Source: Leidyana gryllorum EB-2025a (taxonomy: Eukaryota; Apicomplexa). From it: DNA of 64,000 bases. Made by a program: the position numbers and the translations under genes. The stretch is from assembly GCA_048772705.1 (NCBI GenBank), contig JBLWGC010000136.1, positions 56,123 to 120,122 of the forward strand, given 5' to 3'. Positions 33,409-44,876 of this stretch are shown in pieces. The notes beneath the pieces are model-generated. The model saw only the letters and a list, made by a program, of their open reading frames with translations, was not told the DNA's origin and searched no databases. Positions within the stretch are counted from its first letter, which is position 1. Each line of letters starts with the position of its first letter.

Positions 33409-35016
33409 ATGAGAAATGTATGGCGACGACTTCTCCATGCGCTCCGATTTACTGCCTTGTTACCTCACCCCATCTATCCCGTTTTACGAGAGCAGAACAT
33501 CACTGAATGGGGCCTCGGAGACGTGCAAGTGAACCTGCTCTTTCTTACCCGAGCAGGACATCTATTGGTGGAGTTGTGGGATTCCTGGTACGAGCGAGCA
33601 TCAAGCGATATCCAGAGGGTGATGAAGAGAACAAATGTCGACGATGTTTTACGTGGATGGGGTACATGGAAAGCTGTCAACGAATCTGAACCGCATACAA
33701 TGGTGTGGCCAACATGGGTGACACCGCTTGTTGAGCAGCCACCCGACACACGATGGGGAGCTCCTAATCAAGCTGTCCGACATTTACTCGAGCACGTTTT
33801 ACCAGTCACCAACCCAGCGGCCTACTATATTTTGATCAGCGAGTCACACGTGCCGGTAAAATCGTTCTTGGATATGTACAAAGACATTGTGGCGGATCCG
33901 AGGAGTCGCTTTAGTGCTTGGGTCCTCGACTACCCACGGTGCACTCCTAAAACCAGCGCCTGGTACAGCTTAAGTCGGGAACACGCCAGTCTGCTGGTGG
34001 CGAATCCCCAAGTGTGGGTGATGAATGACTGGTATACTCCCACTGTCTTCCACTATCATCGAACAGGCCCCCTGGTCGGAGCTGAGGATGAGTACTACAC
34101 CTTTGACGGACTATTTCGGCTCCTCGATCCACTCGGGCATAAGAAAGTCAGCTGTTTAAAGGAAAACGATTTCCCATCTGACGTGCGGATGATACTACAG
34201 AAACCACCGGACTTCCGCAGTGAGACTTTCGTTTTCTGGTATGAGGCTGCGGCTGAGACCAGTGCGAGATATATCGGAGGAGGCAGTGCTTATGGAGTTC
34301 ACCCGCTGCAATTCCATCGCGTCGAACCCGGCCTTCTGAAATATCTGAATGAGCAGACAGACGTCTGGTTTATGCGCAAGATTGTCAAAGACTCATTTGT
34401 ACCGAACTGTGATGGAGGTATGGAGATCCCTGATGTTGGAGTCGATGTGGGTCCTCGTGACGGTGCTGATCCAGCTGCCGCCCTGCTGGACCAGCTTATG
34501 CATAATCGCTCCCAACACAGCTCTGTCGAGGACCTCGTGTACGATCTGATCGAGGAACTGCACTTCTGGCATCTTAACAGAGCGATGACGGCTTTGATTG
34601 ACGGCGGACGCGATATCAAGGATGTCGTAGGCCAGTTAAGTAACAGATTGCTTCAAGTCGCGAGAAAGACCTTGTCTTCGGAGGACGGCATGCCCCCAAT
34701 CCTGATGACAACAAGCCCACACGAATCTGTTATCATGCCGTGGCTGCACTCGAGCTCTTCAGAATATCGCCTGACGCACACTCCGGAACTCGATATGCCA
34801 ATGCCGTCTGTCGAGAATATTGAATTATTGGGAGAGAACGACTTTTACAAGCACTGGATTGGTTTGAATTACGAAAATCGCAGTGATCTCAGACCATTCC
34901 GGGTCACCGTGGATGGAACTCAAGATCGTCACATAGAAATCAAAAGCTCAGGGATTCAGCGACCACATGCGTGTTCAGCTGCAAAATATCTGCAAGCATT
35001 GATGTCGACCGATTGA
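33409..35016 (+). CDS. Core-2/I-branching-type glycosyltransferase (GT14-like)
   Basis: Single exon, 535 aa. The pattern follows GT14 (core-2 beta-1,6-N-acetylglucosaminyltransferase and plant relatives): an N-terminal VNLLFLTRAGHLLVELWDSW like the family's FLFLt.g.lP...lWe.F, then YYILISESHVPVKSFLDMYK (the LsEsciPl motif), SRFSAWVLDYPRC and a W.sLsReHA.llv stretch (SAWYSLSREHASLLVANPQV), with DEYYTFDGLF later. GT14 enzymes are normally Golgi type II membrane proteins; the start MRNVWRRLLHALRFTALLP could be a weak anchor. The C-terminal 180 residues are not family-like. A putative splice acceptor (ttttcgag) directly precedes the ATG. Identification is by scattered motifs, so moderate. Confidence 0.55.
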   Translation: MRNVWRRLLHALRFTALLPHPIYPVLREQNITEWGLGDVQVNLLFLTRAGHLLVELWDSWYERASSDIQRVMKRTNVDDVLRGWGTWKAVNESEPHTMVWPTWVTPLVEQPPDTRWGAPNQAVRHLLEHVLPVTNPAAYYILISESHVPVKSFLDMYKDIVADPRSRFSAWVLDYPRCTPKTSAWYSLSREHASLLVANPQVWVMNDWYTPTVFHYHRTGPLVGAEDEYYTFDGLFRLLDPLGHKKVSCLKENDFPSDVRMILQKPPDFRSETFVFWYEAAAETSARYIGGGSAYGVHPLQFHRVEPGLLKYLNEQTDVWFMRKIVKDSFVPNCDGGMEIPDVGVDVGPRDGADPAAALLDQLMHNRSQHSSVEDLVYDLIEELHFWHLNRAMTALIDGGRDIKDVVGQLSNRLLQVARKTLSSEDGMPPILMTTSPHESVIMPWLHSSSSEYRLTHTPELDMPMPSVENIELLGENDFYKHWIGLNYENRSDLRPFRVTVDGTQDRHIEIKSSGIQRPHACSAAKYLQALMSTD

Positions 35017-35121
35017 GTCAGTCACTCAATATTGACGTATATATATAGACACTACCCGTCGCTGTACCGCAAATAATTCGTATGCAGGGACTGTCGGCCA
35101 TGGATGTCACCAACAGCGAGG

Positions 35122-37937
35122 TTACTGAGTTTCCGTCGGGGACTGGATACAAATGACTGGTAGTGACGAGTCCGTCTGCTGCTTACCGTCGAAGGCAGCT
35201 AAGGGGAGAGCGGTCGGTCTCTTGCGAACATCACTTGGGAGAGGCTGAATCAAGTCCAATTGGAGCCCTTCAGGCTTCGTGTACCCTTGTGGGAGAGTGT
35301 AGCAACCCACTTCCGCAGGTACAGTCTTCAGTCCCAACTTGGCTAGTAACTGCTCGCGTCGTCTGAAAGGTCGCCTCAACCGCGCCGCCTCCCACAAGCT
35401 CCATATGTAGACCTTCCCATCATGTCCAGCACAGATTACATACCGATTGGTCGGGCTGGAAGTGGGCTCGCAGCTTGGTGTCACGGAACTTACTCCATAA
35501 ATGCTTTCAAACGAATTGATGCACCTTTGAATTTCAATGAGCGGGAGGGATCTTCAATGGGGACCACTCGAATGCGGTCATCTCGCGTGGTAACCACCAG
35601 GAATTCATTGTATTTTCCACCCCAATCGATTCCTGTTACCTGATTTACCACAATGTGGGACAACGTTTCGGTCTCGGCTAACCTTCTGGCCTCGTGAGTG
35701 CTTCCCTCGTCGGTTTCGGCAATCGGTCGTCAAGATCTGACGTCCATCAGCTAAAGAAAGGACCATAACTCTCCCATACTCTGTGCCATAAGCAACTTTG
35801 GTTCCGCTGACGCGCAATATTGAACACTGAGACTGTTAGACCTCACTCTGGGCTGACAGACATTGAGGTCACGGCATCTGGTATAACAATCGATGACTCC
35901 ACTTCAAAGCTGACCATCGGGATGTTGCTGGATGGCTGCGAGCGTTGATCGTTTTTCGGCCCTTACATACCTGCGTATGCACTTTCCAAAATGTGGAGGG
36001 AGAAGGGTTCAATGTCAATGTTTGAGAGGCGCCATCCAATGTACACATGACAATCTTCTGGGCACGACAGATATGCTGTAACAATGGATGCTCTTACTTC
36101 GTCAGATGCTGGATGCGCAAATGACAGACCAATGGGTAATTGTACACATCTAACTATCGCGAGAGTTGTATCGTAGTTCATAGACCAAAGTCGCACAGTC
36201 TTATCGAAGGCCACAGATATCAAAACATCAGTCTGCATGGAATGACAATGGATCGGAAGTTCACTCACATCAGGAACAGGCGACCATTGCAGCGCCATCA
36301 CACCCCCAGTGTGTCCGACAAAAAGAATATGTCGCTGGAGTAACTTGCCTGTTCCATGGCATAACCTCCACACATGTATAGTACCGCGCCGCGTCCCCGC
36401 CGCTAGATATTGACCGTTAGCCGAGAGAGCTAGAGACCAGACATGTCCTCGATGAGTCAAAGTGGGACGAAGGGACGTCTGCGTCCCGCCCTCGGCCCCC
36501 CCATCCCTTAGCAACCATTTACTCATACTCGGATGCCCGGGGAGAGGTGTAATATTGGAAGGCCACTCTTTCGCCATCGGCCAAACACTATCGCCATCCA
36601 TCAACCATACTCTCTCGAAGCCTTTGGGGCGATGATATAGCACGCACTTCTCGGTGGCAATATCAGCATGACTCTCGCTGCAACTACCCGAACGCACGGA
36701 GGCAGCACTGACTATCGATGCATGGGTGGATAAAACTCCTCCCGAGTGACTCAAAATCTGATCATCGGGTTGAACAGATCTAGTGCGACGGGCTCCAAGA
36801 ACCCTAATTGCAACCTCTCGTAAGTTTTCGGCACCCAGCTGCTCGCAGGTAGACGAGGGGTTGGTTTCAACGAGCACTGGAGAAGGATCTGATGTCGGGA
36901 ATGATGTTGAGAGTCCAAACTCCGTGGTTACCATCGAGATTTGAGTCACCGCCACAAAGAAGCAGGCGCCTGCCGAAATGCCGACGTCTCCGACCATGAG
37001 TGGGTACCCGCCCCTGTGACCCATCGCTGCATTGTTTCGAGGAGCTTGAATGGCTCATGGACATTTGCAGACGAGTCACTCGTTCATCTAGCATCTCGCG
37101 GAATTGATCGCGATGTGCATCGGTATCATCAAGGGTACCGGATGATGTATCCGAGGACGTAGAGGTTACCTGAACGGCGGCAGCAGGGCCGGGCGGAGGA
37201 CACACATTATGGGGGTGCACAGAATCCGCATCAGTTGAGGGCTTGAGGAGGTCACCAGTTAGCGAGACATCCGCTCCGCTAATTGAGTCAGGCTCCTCCA
37301 TGACCGTTTCCATGCGAATTGGAAGTCTAGAGTGTGCCAAATTCATTATAAGATAGGCTTGATAGTCTTCTGCAGTCATTTGATTGTCCTCATCATGTAC
37401 CGTGCGCTCCTCGACAGCAAGCAGGAGCTCCGTTTCTCCGTCTTCATAATTCATCAAGTCATCCTCAATCGCACAGTCAGACGGTAAAGCTGCATTCTGA
37501 TCCGAATTGAATACGCATGCCGGATTGCGGGAATGCCGCTGCCTTGTATCCTCACTTGACTCGTCATTTTCAGCACAGACTCGAAGTTGATCAGAGACCA
37601 AGTATGTATTCTCAAGTTGAATTGCCATCGTTCTGGTGCCATCAGGACATTGGAAGTTGTCCGCTTGCGCGCCATTTTGGCGAGGCGTTGGGACCGGTGA
37701 AGCTTGAGGCAGCAGAATCTCTGATGCTGACCTCGTTACCGCGCGAAAGAGGAGGGGTGACGATCCAGTGCTCAAAGGGCCAGTGGGCTCCAGTGCCACA
37801 TTTTGGATACTCTCTCCTCGCACAGCCCCTACCAGTGCGCGATTTGCGCACGGACATATGGGGCTGGAGAGACTACTCTCGCCTCCTTCAACGGGCGTGA
37901 CTGAAGAGGTGTCTTCCGGTAGATAATCCCCCATCAA
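35122..37937 (-). CDS. WDR44-like WD40-repeat protein
   Basis: Multi-exon gene of about 800 aa. The N-terminal 350 residues are acidic, Ser/Thr-rich and disordered. The C-terminal half is a WD40 propeller: GHVWSLALSANGQYLAAGTR with GTIHVWRL; FVGHTGGVMALQWSP; VLISVAFDKTVRLWSMNYDT; FWKVHTQ; a VTGIDWGGKYNEFLVVTTRD plus DRIRVVPI block; a KFKGASIRLKAFME stretch; and NRYVICAGHDGKVYIWSLW. The order of a DKTVRLW repeat, a repeat with DxRIRV and a KFKG...(S/G).DG.VYIW repeat is that of WDR44, a Rab11-binding endosomal protein in animals. Introns lie near 36960-37010, 35980, 35830-35870, 35645-35750 and 35440-35490. Convergent with the GT14-like gene, 105 bp apart. Confidence 0.7.
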
Positions 37938-38199
37938 AAGCGCATTCGATTCGCCTGAAGACTCAAATGTGGCTTCTCAGTAGATTTTCTCAGATCTAGG
38001 TTTGTCAAGTCGGGGCAAGCTTGCCACCCCTTATCGCACCCCCTTCCGAAAATGCCCTCGTGGCTCGTGTGAACAAAAAATCACTTTGGTACAGAGTTGA
38101 CTCCGATCTGACACGATCTGCTGAGACTGTGCTGTGTCGCAGCCTGTCGTGATTGAAGTGCAGTGCTGACGGATGTGGTGCTGATAGGTACGACCGATC

Positions 38200-39232
38200 T
38201 TAGCCAAATGTGTGTGTGGCTGATGTGTGCTGAGGATGATCGGCAAGGATGACGTCTGCACTATTGTTGATTGGGGGAGACTTGTGGGGGGTTGACGGTT
38301 TGAGACTGAGGTGATTGGATTTGGTGGGCGAACGCTCTTTTCCTTTGCCACCCTTTTTCTTCTTTTGTTGTGCCATGAGTGCTTCCTGAATCAAGCTTTG
38401 GATTCGTTCCATCTCATCTACAACTTGCTTGCGTACGACCAGTGAGGGGTCGCTCTTCACTTGGGCTTGGTAAAAGTCCCACGACATTTCGGGTCCACCA
38501 GCCACCTCTTTGAGATTGGACAACGAGTTTACCCGATCGAGTATCTGTTGCCGCCCCTCAACGAATGGTACAGCGGACTCCTCTTGGCCACTCTGAGCAT
38601 AAGCCCAATTGAATACTGGCGAACCCGCTTTCAAATCATTGAAAGTTTGAGCCTCCAATGCGCTGTTGAAACAGTAAGTAAGACCAGTCCACTTGCGATC
38701 TTTTGTCACGAAAGCACAGCTATCTGGGGCTTGCGCATCCCCCTTCGTGCTGGAAATAGCCACAGGCGCCCGATACTCCTCGCGCGGTATCCCTTCAACA
38801 TCCTTGGCGTTGTAGAGGCGCCATCCAAAGTGCTCTGCTCCGATGTGAATCCAAGTCGTCTATTTATGTCTTACCCGAAGGCACACAAGTCCAGTCTGTG
38901 AGGGATGGGGTCCACCAGCAGTCTGGAGTCTTCAGATATGGTGGTTGAGGATCGTCTAGTGACGCTTCTCCACGGTCGATTAGTAATTGCTCGGGTAGAT
39001 CCGGTATACCCTCCTTCGCAACAGCCACAGCACGTGGTTGTGTAGATTGAATGTATTGGCTGCGGCCTCCAACATCTCGAACGTTATACAGGGGAAATTG
39101 GCGACTGTCACCGGTCACCACCACGCCCCGTTGTACTGTGACACGAGGGTTGCCATACACCCTTTTTGACGTCACAACCTGTCGTGGTGTCACAGGTAGG
39201 ATAAGGATTGACATACAGAACACACTCAACAT
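38200..39232 (-). CDS. Secreted or membrane-targeted hypothetical protein
   Basis: Two exons joined by a roughly 50-bp intron near 38825-38875 give about 310 aa. The N-terminus MLSVFCMSILILPVTPRQVV is a signal-peptide-like segment. Two spans resemble each other loosely: FPLYNVRDVGGRSQ and WRLYNAKDVEGIPREEYRAP, suggesting an internal repeat. Cys and Trp are well represented (DCWWTPSLTDWTCVPSEHFG; DSCAFVTKDRKWTGLTYCF), as in extracellular domains. The C-terminus is Lys-rich (KKKKGGKGKERSPTK) then Ser/Pro/His. I do not recognise a family. The start codon lies 29 bp from the divergent RING gene. Confidence 0.6.
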
Positions 39233-39261
39233 AGCTGCCACACGTGTTTGCTAGGAGCGAA
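39233..39261. promoter_or_regulatory. 29-bp divergent spacer between secreted protein and RING gene
   Basis: Twenty-nine bases between the minus-strand ATG at 39232 and the plus-strand ATG at 39262. On the minus strand, ttcgctcctag and gtggcag provide AG acceptor-like sites just before the start. The RING gene's 5' end is less certain than in the other three divergent pairs. Confidence 0.38.
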
Positions 39262-41684
39262 ATGGAACGTACAAGGACTACTAGACTCAAATACCTGCAT
39301 GCCTTCCCAGGCGACAAAGTTTGGCCAGTCGCACACTCTTTCGAGTGTTATGCCGATGCTGGAAACAGTGCCACTACCCCCAGGCCGGGGAAACCGCCAT
39401 AATCCTAGATTGGGAGACACCCTTTTACTACGTCGATGGGCGGAAGCGCCAGCACCTCGTTCACGGGGTGTTCAACGGGCTAAGACTTCTTCTGCTGTCC
39501 CTGTGCAACGCTTCGTTGATGCTCGTCTCGCAATGGCTCCTGAGTGTGCACATATGGGCCCTGCCACTGCGTCGGCCACGCTCTCTCTCATCAATCCACT
39601 ACCGGCAGCCCAAACGAAGTCAAATACTGGGTCAAAAGGCTTCGTGCCGCTTGGGGGTGGTGATGGATGGCATGGGAGGATAGTTGAGGGTACGTCGCTA
39701 CGCAACAGGTTCTCCTTGGGACCTTCTTGGCCCGCCACCCCTCTGCCCGTAAGCTCCGGCTACCTATTTGGATGAGACTGATAGGTTTAAGGTATATGAT
39801 GCTGATCATCGATTGGACATCAAGAGAGAAGGGCTCATTGAGACAAATCGGGAAGGTACGATCATGAAGATGGTACATGGTAGTCGTGCGGAAGCCACCA
39901 CCAGTGCGCTGTCTAATGCATTTACTCGCTCCGCCTCCCCCACAGCCACGGTAGGTTGCCCTGAACAACCGTCAGCAACGGCCGCCTCATACTCAAGTCC
40001 GCGGCACGCTCTTCAAGACGTTGGGTTACCGTCAGCTCGTGGGGACCATCAAAGGTCGACTTCTCCGGACAATCCGCTGTCGTTGCTACACCGTCCGGGA
40101 GTACGCTCCCAACGAGATTCTGGGGGCAGTGGAGAGTGTGTTGGGGAAACATCAACAGATTCCACCATAGCAACAACAGCCGGGCGAAGTGGCGAAATTG
40201 CTCACCACAAGCTGCAGGAGATATCTGACAGGCTTGAAGGTGTAAAAGGCCAAGCCTCGCTGGGTGACAGGCCACATAGACGTCCCTTTTCCAGCGCTGC
40301 GTCATCTCCAGGGATGACTCGCAGGTCTTTATTGAGCCAAGAGGCAATGCGTCGAGTTCAATCCTCCGGAGGAAGTAATGTTCGTTCTAATGTCGTAGCC
40401 GCCCAGTCGCATTTGCAATCACCCATGGGAGGAGAGGAAGTGCATCGTGTCGCGCCTCCTCCACACGCGTATTTGCACGTCCGCGAGGTATTGTAGTGTT
40501 ACGAGAGGGCTTTCCGTATGTCCCCGTAGGTGACGCGTCTACCCCCCCAGATGGTGCGGTCTGGTGGTCAGGAGAGCGAGTCTCAGATGCCTGGGACCAT
40601 ATCGCCTTCACTGGTGCGAGCCTCAGTAGACCCACAACCTCCTGTTTCACCTTACGATACGTCTGTCACCCCACCTGCTGTACTCCCCGTGGTTCCTGCG
40701 CTTCGTCGTTCGCCTCTGGAAGCGGCCTATGTGCACACTTCCAATGCGTTTCCTCGAATCCAGTCGCACGAAATTATTGGAGTGCGGCGAGACCGACGAC
40801 TTCGTGGTCTGCGATCGAGCGGGCGCATCGAAGAGACCGTTGCGGTCAGTCAAGCAGGAGTCATTCGAAGCAGCACGCTGTCGCGACCTGACACGCGGGA
40901 ACGAAGATCTAATCCCAACCATAACCGTGAAGGTACTGAGAAGTACGATGCTGTGCCCCAATACTCCTCAGAGCCTTTCTCGACCGGGCAGATAATGTCC
41001 ATCACCAGCCTCCTGGGGACCATCGAACACGGAGTGAGTCCGTAACAGCTCAAACTCATGCGTCTCAGTCGTCCATAAAAGCAGGGATTGATGAAAAAGT
41101 CCTAGCCTTGCTGCCCATCTCTAAATTCGACGCTAGTAAAAGTGAGTGTATTGCTTCGCCTCGCAAAGCTTTCACAGAGGACAAGCTATCTGGCGATCAT
41201 TTACAATGCATGGTGTGTCTGATGGACTTTTGGGACGGCGACAATCTCCGGTGGTTGCCGTGCTTGCACCACTTCCACGCTGACTGCATAGATACATGGC
41301 TGCGCAAGTGAGCTTCATTGAAGTGTTCCCACATTGAGATCTTTTAGGTCTGCGAGAACTTGCCCAATATGCAAATGTGACGTTGAGAAGTCACAGTCTC
41401 CCTCAGACGCGAGACAACAGGAAGATTGTCAGGCACTCATGAACGCTGGCACCACGGAGCCGAGGATTTTCATGCACCACACCCCCCAGGCCTTGGGCGC
41501 GACTCCTCGTATTCTGTACTCCGTAGGAGTGGAGGGTGTGGGGTCCCATCGGCGCTCGATGCAACCCAGCACTTTTGTTGGTATTCCCACCAGGGGCGAT
41601 CATTATTCACGCATCCGACACAGACCGCGCCCTATTCAAGGATCGCCTCGAGTATCGAACGAAGGCAGGATGCGAGCTCTCTAA
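39262..41684 (+). CDS. RING-H2 E3 ubiquitin ligase with long disordered N-terminus
   Basis: The C-terminal RING-H2 finger is clear: LQCMVCLMDFWDGDNLRWLP then CLHHFHADCIDTWLRK, and across a 40-bp intron (about 41309-41347) SARTCPICKCDVEKSQ. That is C-x2-C ... C-x-H-x2-H-x2-C ... C-P-x-C. RING-H2 proteins bring E2-ubiquitin to substrates. The N-terminal 550-600 residues are low complexity (Ser, Pro, Arg) and spread over several exons; I could not fix all splice sites. The start at ATG 39262 (MERTRTTRLKYLHAFPGDK) is the first available. Exon frames with good coding look occupy 39768-40496 and 40530-41040. No membrane segment seen. The substrate is unknown. Confidence 0.75.
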
Positions 41685-41886
41685 CAATTGGAGGAATCCT
41701 GAGTTGAGGACCGCTCGAGCAAGTGTCCTTGACAACTCAAAATGAGCTATCACACCTTCCCAAGCTTATTGTGCTGGTTTGGCACCAATTAGCGGTATCA
41801 ACAATGTGTATCTTTTGTATATCACAGCTCATTGAGTCGCTCCGAACTCCTCTTGGGTGGTCCACTAACGTGTTGTGTGAGTATCA

Positions 41887-43541
41887 TCACAAGCATAAAA
41901 TTCGCACACTGCAAGTACTCTGATCCAGAGTACTGCGGCTAACACCTTTGAGAAAACTCGCAATCGACAGGTCTTCGTTCTGATTGGAATTTGCAAATGC
42001 CACAAATGTACGTAACAGGTCGGTGTGAGGCCAAAAAGCTGTCACCTCAACATCAATGTGAGCTTCGCCTTGCTGCTCGCATGTCACAGGAAGGATGCCG
42101 GCTGGCATGTCCACGTCATTGTCGACCTCATGAAAACTCATCTAAAAGACATGGCAGTATCTATTGTGTGGGGACTCACGTAAAGCGGTGATCCTCTGAG
42201 CTGCTGCTGCTCTATTTGCATCGCTTCAACAAGTCTGTCGAATGTGTGAGTGTATCCGGGGTCCAGGTAAGCTTTCAGTCGAGAGATGTTGTCCCGTGGC
42301 CGAGGATGGAGTTCGGCTATAGAAACGAGTTCTGAAAGTACCCCAACGACCCCACTCAACCACCGTCTGTGTAGCGGAAGTATCTCGAGAGGTCCGTCAC
42401 GGCTCAACTGGTTAGATCTGCCTTTGGGAATGACGTATTCGTACGATTCTGCCACCAGCCGATAAGAGCTACTCAGTTCATATTTGCTGCGAGCCACCTT
42501 GCCGTGCATCGCCAAAAGATCACTTTCCGAAATGCCGTCTTCCACACGTGAGGTAATCAGAGGCATGAACTGGATCAGGAAGGTGTCAGACAAAGTAGTC
42601 TGTTGGTTTAAGTCACTGACAGAATTATCATGAGAGCGTATTTGACTCACTTTGGATCACCAACACGGAATGATTCCATTGGGGAAGGAGGAGGCCGATA
42701 CTTGCCGATCTTTGTCACCGCGAAACATTGGAATTCTCCCAAAGTCCCCATGAGGAATTGACTCATTGACCGGGGTACCGAGGGAACGATATCCGTTTTG
42801 TGTAATGCAGGGCGCAGTAGTGATGGAAGATTGTAGTCCACGATTCTTGCGGGGACTGGTGTCACCCTTGATGGTGTTGCCATCAGATCATGTCGTACCG
42901 CTGCCGCAGGTTCACGCGTATGTACGGGTTGACTTTCTTTGTACCAGCTACCAGCTTCGCTGTCATCTGAGTCGCCATCCTCTGCAGCCTTCGGTGCTGA
43001 GGACAACCGTTGAGTTACTGATGGGTATAGACTCACTGCACACTCCCATGGACTCTTGAGTGACCACTGATCGAACGGTGCCCCAGATTGTCCGTCGGAC
43101 AACCTCATCAAGCGGGATGCTCACGCTTGCGGATTGCGAGGCACCCACCAAAGGTGCGAATTGTGGAAAGAAATTCTTGGACACATCGTTGTAGTTGCGC
43201 CCACGTCCCCGCTTGTCTCTCTCGGCGTTTTTTGAGCAAAATGCCTCGACATCTAAATCGAGACAGTCCTCATCCTTGAAGCACAACACTGGACTCGCCA
43301 GATTGAAGTCTTCGGGGTAATTTGGAGAGTTTTTGGCAAGTATTTCGAATGACTTACCTGTACGATCAACAGGGGTAGACGTATCAGCTGCATGACTTGT
43401 TCTCAAGATCTCGTCCTCAGCAGCTTTGAGAAATACAGCGATTGGGGACAATATGTCCTCCAAAGCGTTTGCGAGCACAGTTCGAGCTATATGATGGCTA
43501 CAGAGAGTGAGCAGGACGGATGTGGCACGAAAAAGGAACAT
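41887..43541 (-). CDS. Secreted hypothetical protein, multi-exon
   Basis: The start at MFLFRATSVLLTLCSHHIAR gives a signal peptide. At least five exons join with short introns (for example 42140-42177 between GSPLY and MSFHEVDNDV). Features: KDEDCLDLDVEAFCSKN, a basic GRGRNYNDVSKNFF, SASVSIPLDEVVRRT, an acidic DGDSDDSEAGSWYKES, and FDRLVEAMQIEQQQLRGSPL near the C-terminus. Total about 520 aa. No domain recognised; extracellular or vacuolar location is inferred only from the signal peptide. It begins 44 bp after the stop of the upstream CCCH gene on the same strand. Confidence 0.55.
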
Positions 43542-43585
43542 GAGCAAGCCAGACGTCAATCGTCTGAGGTCTCCATATGGAAAAC

Positions 43586-44721
43586 TCAGACTTGAAAAGC
43601 GTCGTCCAAGTGCAGGCTCTCCAGAATAGTCTTGACGATCTCATCCTGATGCTGAAGAGAGTCTGAGTGGACCGCTTTGCGCTTATGTTCAGCTCGGCCT
43701 CCGCTACTCGCCATACGCGCATGACCTGTCTCATAAGCCACAAGAGGTTTCATGACGGATGACTCGTATGGGAGGAAGGCAGGAAGCACGGGATGTTGCG
43801 GTTTGGGGAAAGCTGACTCCTCTAGGCTACTTAAGTCCTGATGAAGTGTTTCTGCCGGCACGGTGGATGCCCATGGAAAGATTGAGGCCGCTAGGGAGTT
43901 CAAGAGTATCGATTCTAGCTCATGTCCTTTTGTCGAGGACGTTGATTGTGTTCCACGTGAATCTTCCTCCGGATCTGCCAAATGCTCACCAACATTGGCA
44001 TTCAAGTAGTTTTCACATTGCACCATACATAAAGGAGGCGATGCTGAATGGTCTAAGGCTGTGCTCATGAAATCCCATCCGTGGAATTGCGAAGTACTTT
44101 GTTCATTCTTGAAAGACTTCGTGGTTGGATCGGGCAGAGCAATTGAGCTAAGAGCTGTGGCACGGTCGAGAGAGAAGGGCATCGAGCACTGTCTGGTGTC
44201 ATGAGGCCCGCCACTGCACACCTGCGAAGCTGTGGACGATGGGCTCATGGTCTGGCTGTGGTCCGTGGTAATCGCGAGTGAATTGGAGGAGGCTTTCATG
44301 CGTTGAGCGCAAGCATCCAGCAAGAGCCGTTCACGTTTTTCCCAATTGCTCAAACGGTATTTACGCGTCCTCAGTTCGGCCTGTCCATGGGCATGTCGGC
44401 AAAGTGAGCCTGATGGACACGTGGCCCCTTTGAGCCAGTACTTGCACAATCGCGTCTGACGGAATCATGATACACCCTGATCCATGCATGATTCTCACTC
44501 ACCTTGTAGTAGTCATTAGTGGCCCGAAGCTCATGTTCGCCGTGCGCAAATGAGCACCCGGGGTCCGGGCATATGCCTTGTTTCCACAACTGACAAATCT
44601 TTGTCTTGTGAAGGGATACTCCGACACGCATTTCATCCTGGCTGTGCGCGAAGGTGCATTTGTCGCCTTTGGTACATCTATTTCTTAGGTAGAATGGACA
44701 CATTTTGATTCTGCCAAACAT
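43586..44721 (-). CDS. Three-finger CCCH zinc-finger protein
   Basis: Three CCCH fingers at the N-terminus. Finger 1: CPFYLRNRCTKGDKCTFAH (C-x8... with C-x5-C-x3-H). Finger 2: CQLWKQGICPDPGCSFAH. Finger 3, after a roughly 50-bp intron near 44450-44500: CKYWLKGATCPSGSLCRHAH. Each is followed by an .xELR tail (QDEMR, EHELR, QAELR), as in the two-finger gene at 23075-24132. The remaining 270 residues are Ser-rich with no domain, ending QDEIVKTILESLHLDDAF. Probably an mRNA-binding regulator. The start is at MFGRIKMCPFYL; an upstream non-ATG extension is ignored. The BUD23-like gene starts 155 bp away in the opposite direction. Confidence 0.85.
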
Positions 44722-44876
44722 GTGCCACTTTATGGACAACCTCACCGATAAAATTGATCTTTCGGTAAATTTTCATCACCGTTGACCTCCTGATACATTA
44801 ACTTATAAAAAGCAAAGCTTAACTTGAACAGCACTGGCGAGTGTCGGTGCGTGTGGGGGGGCGAGACACACGGAGA

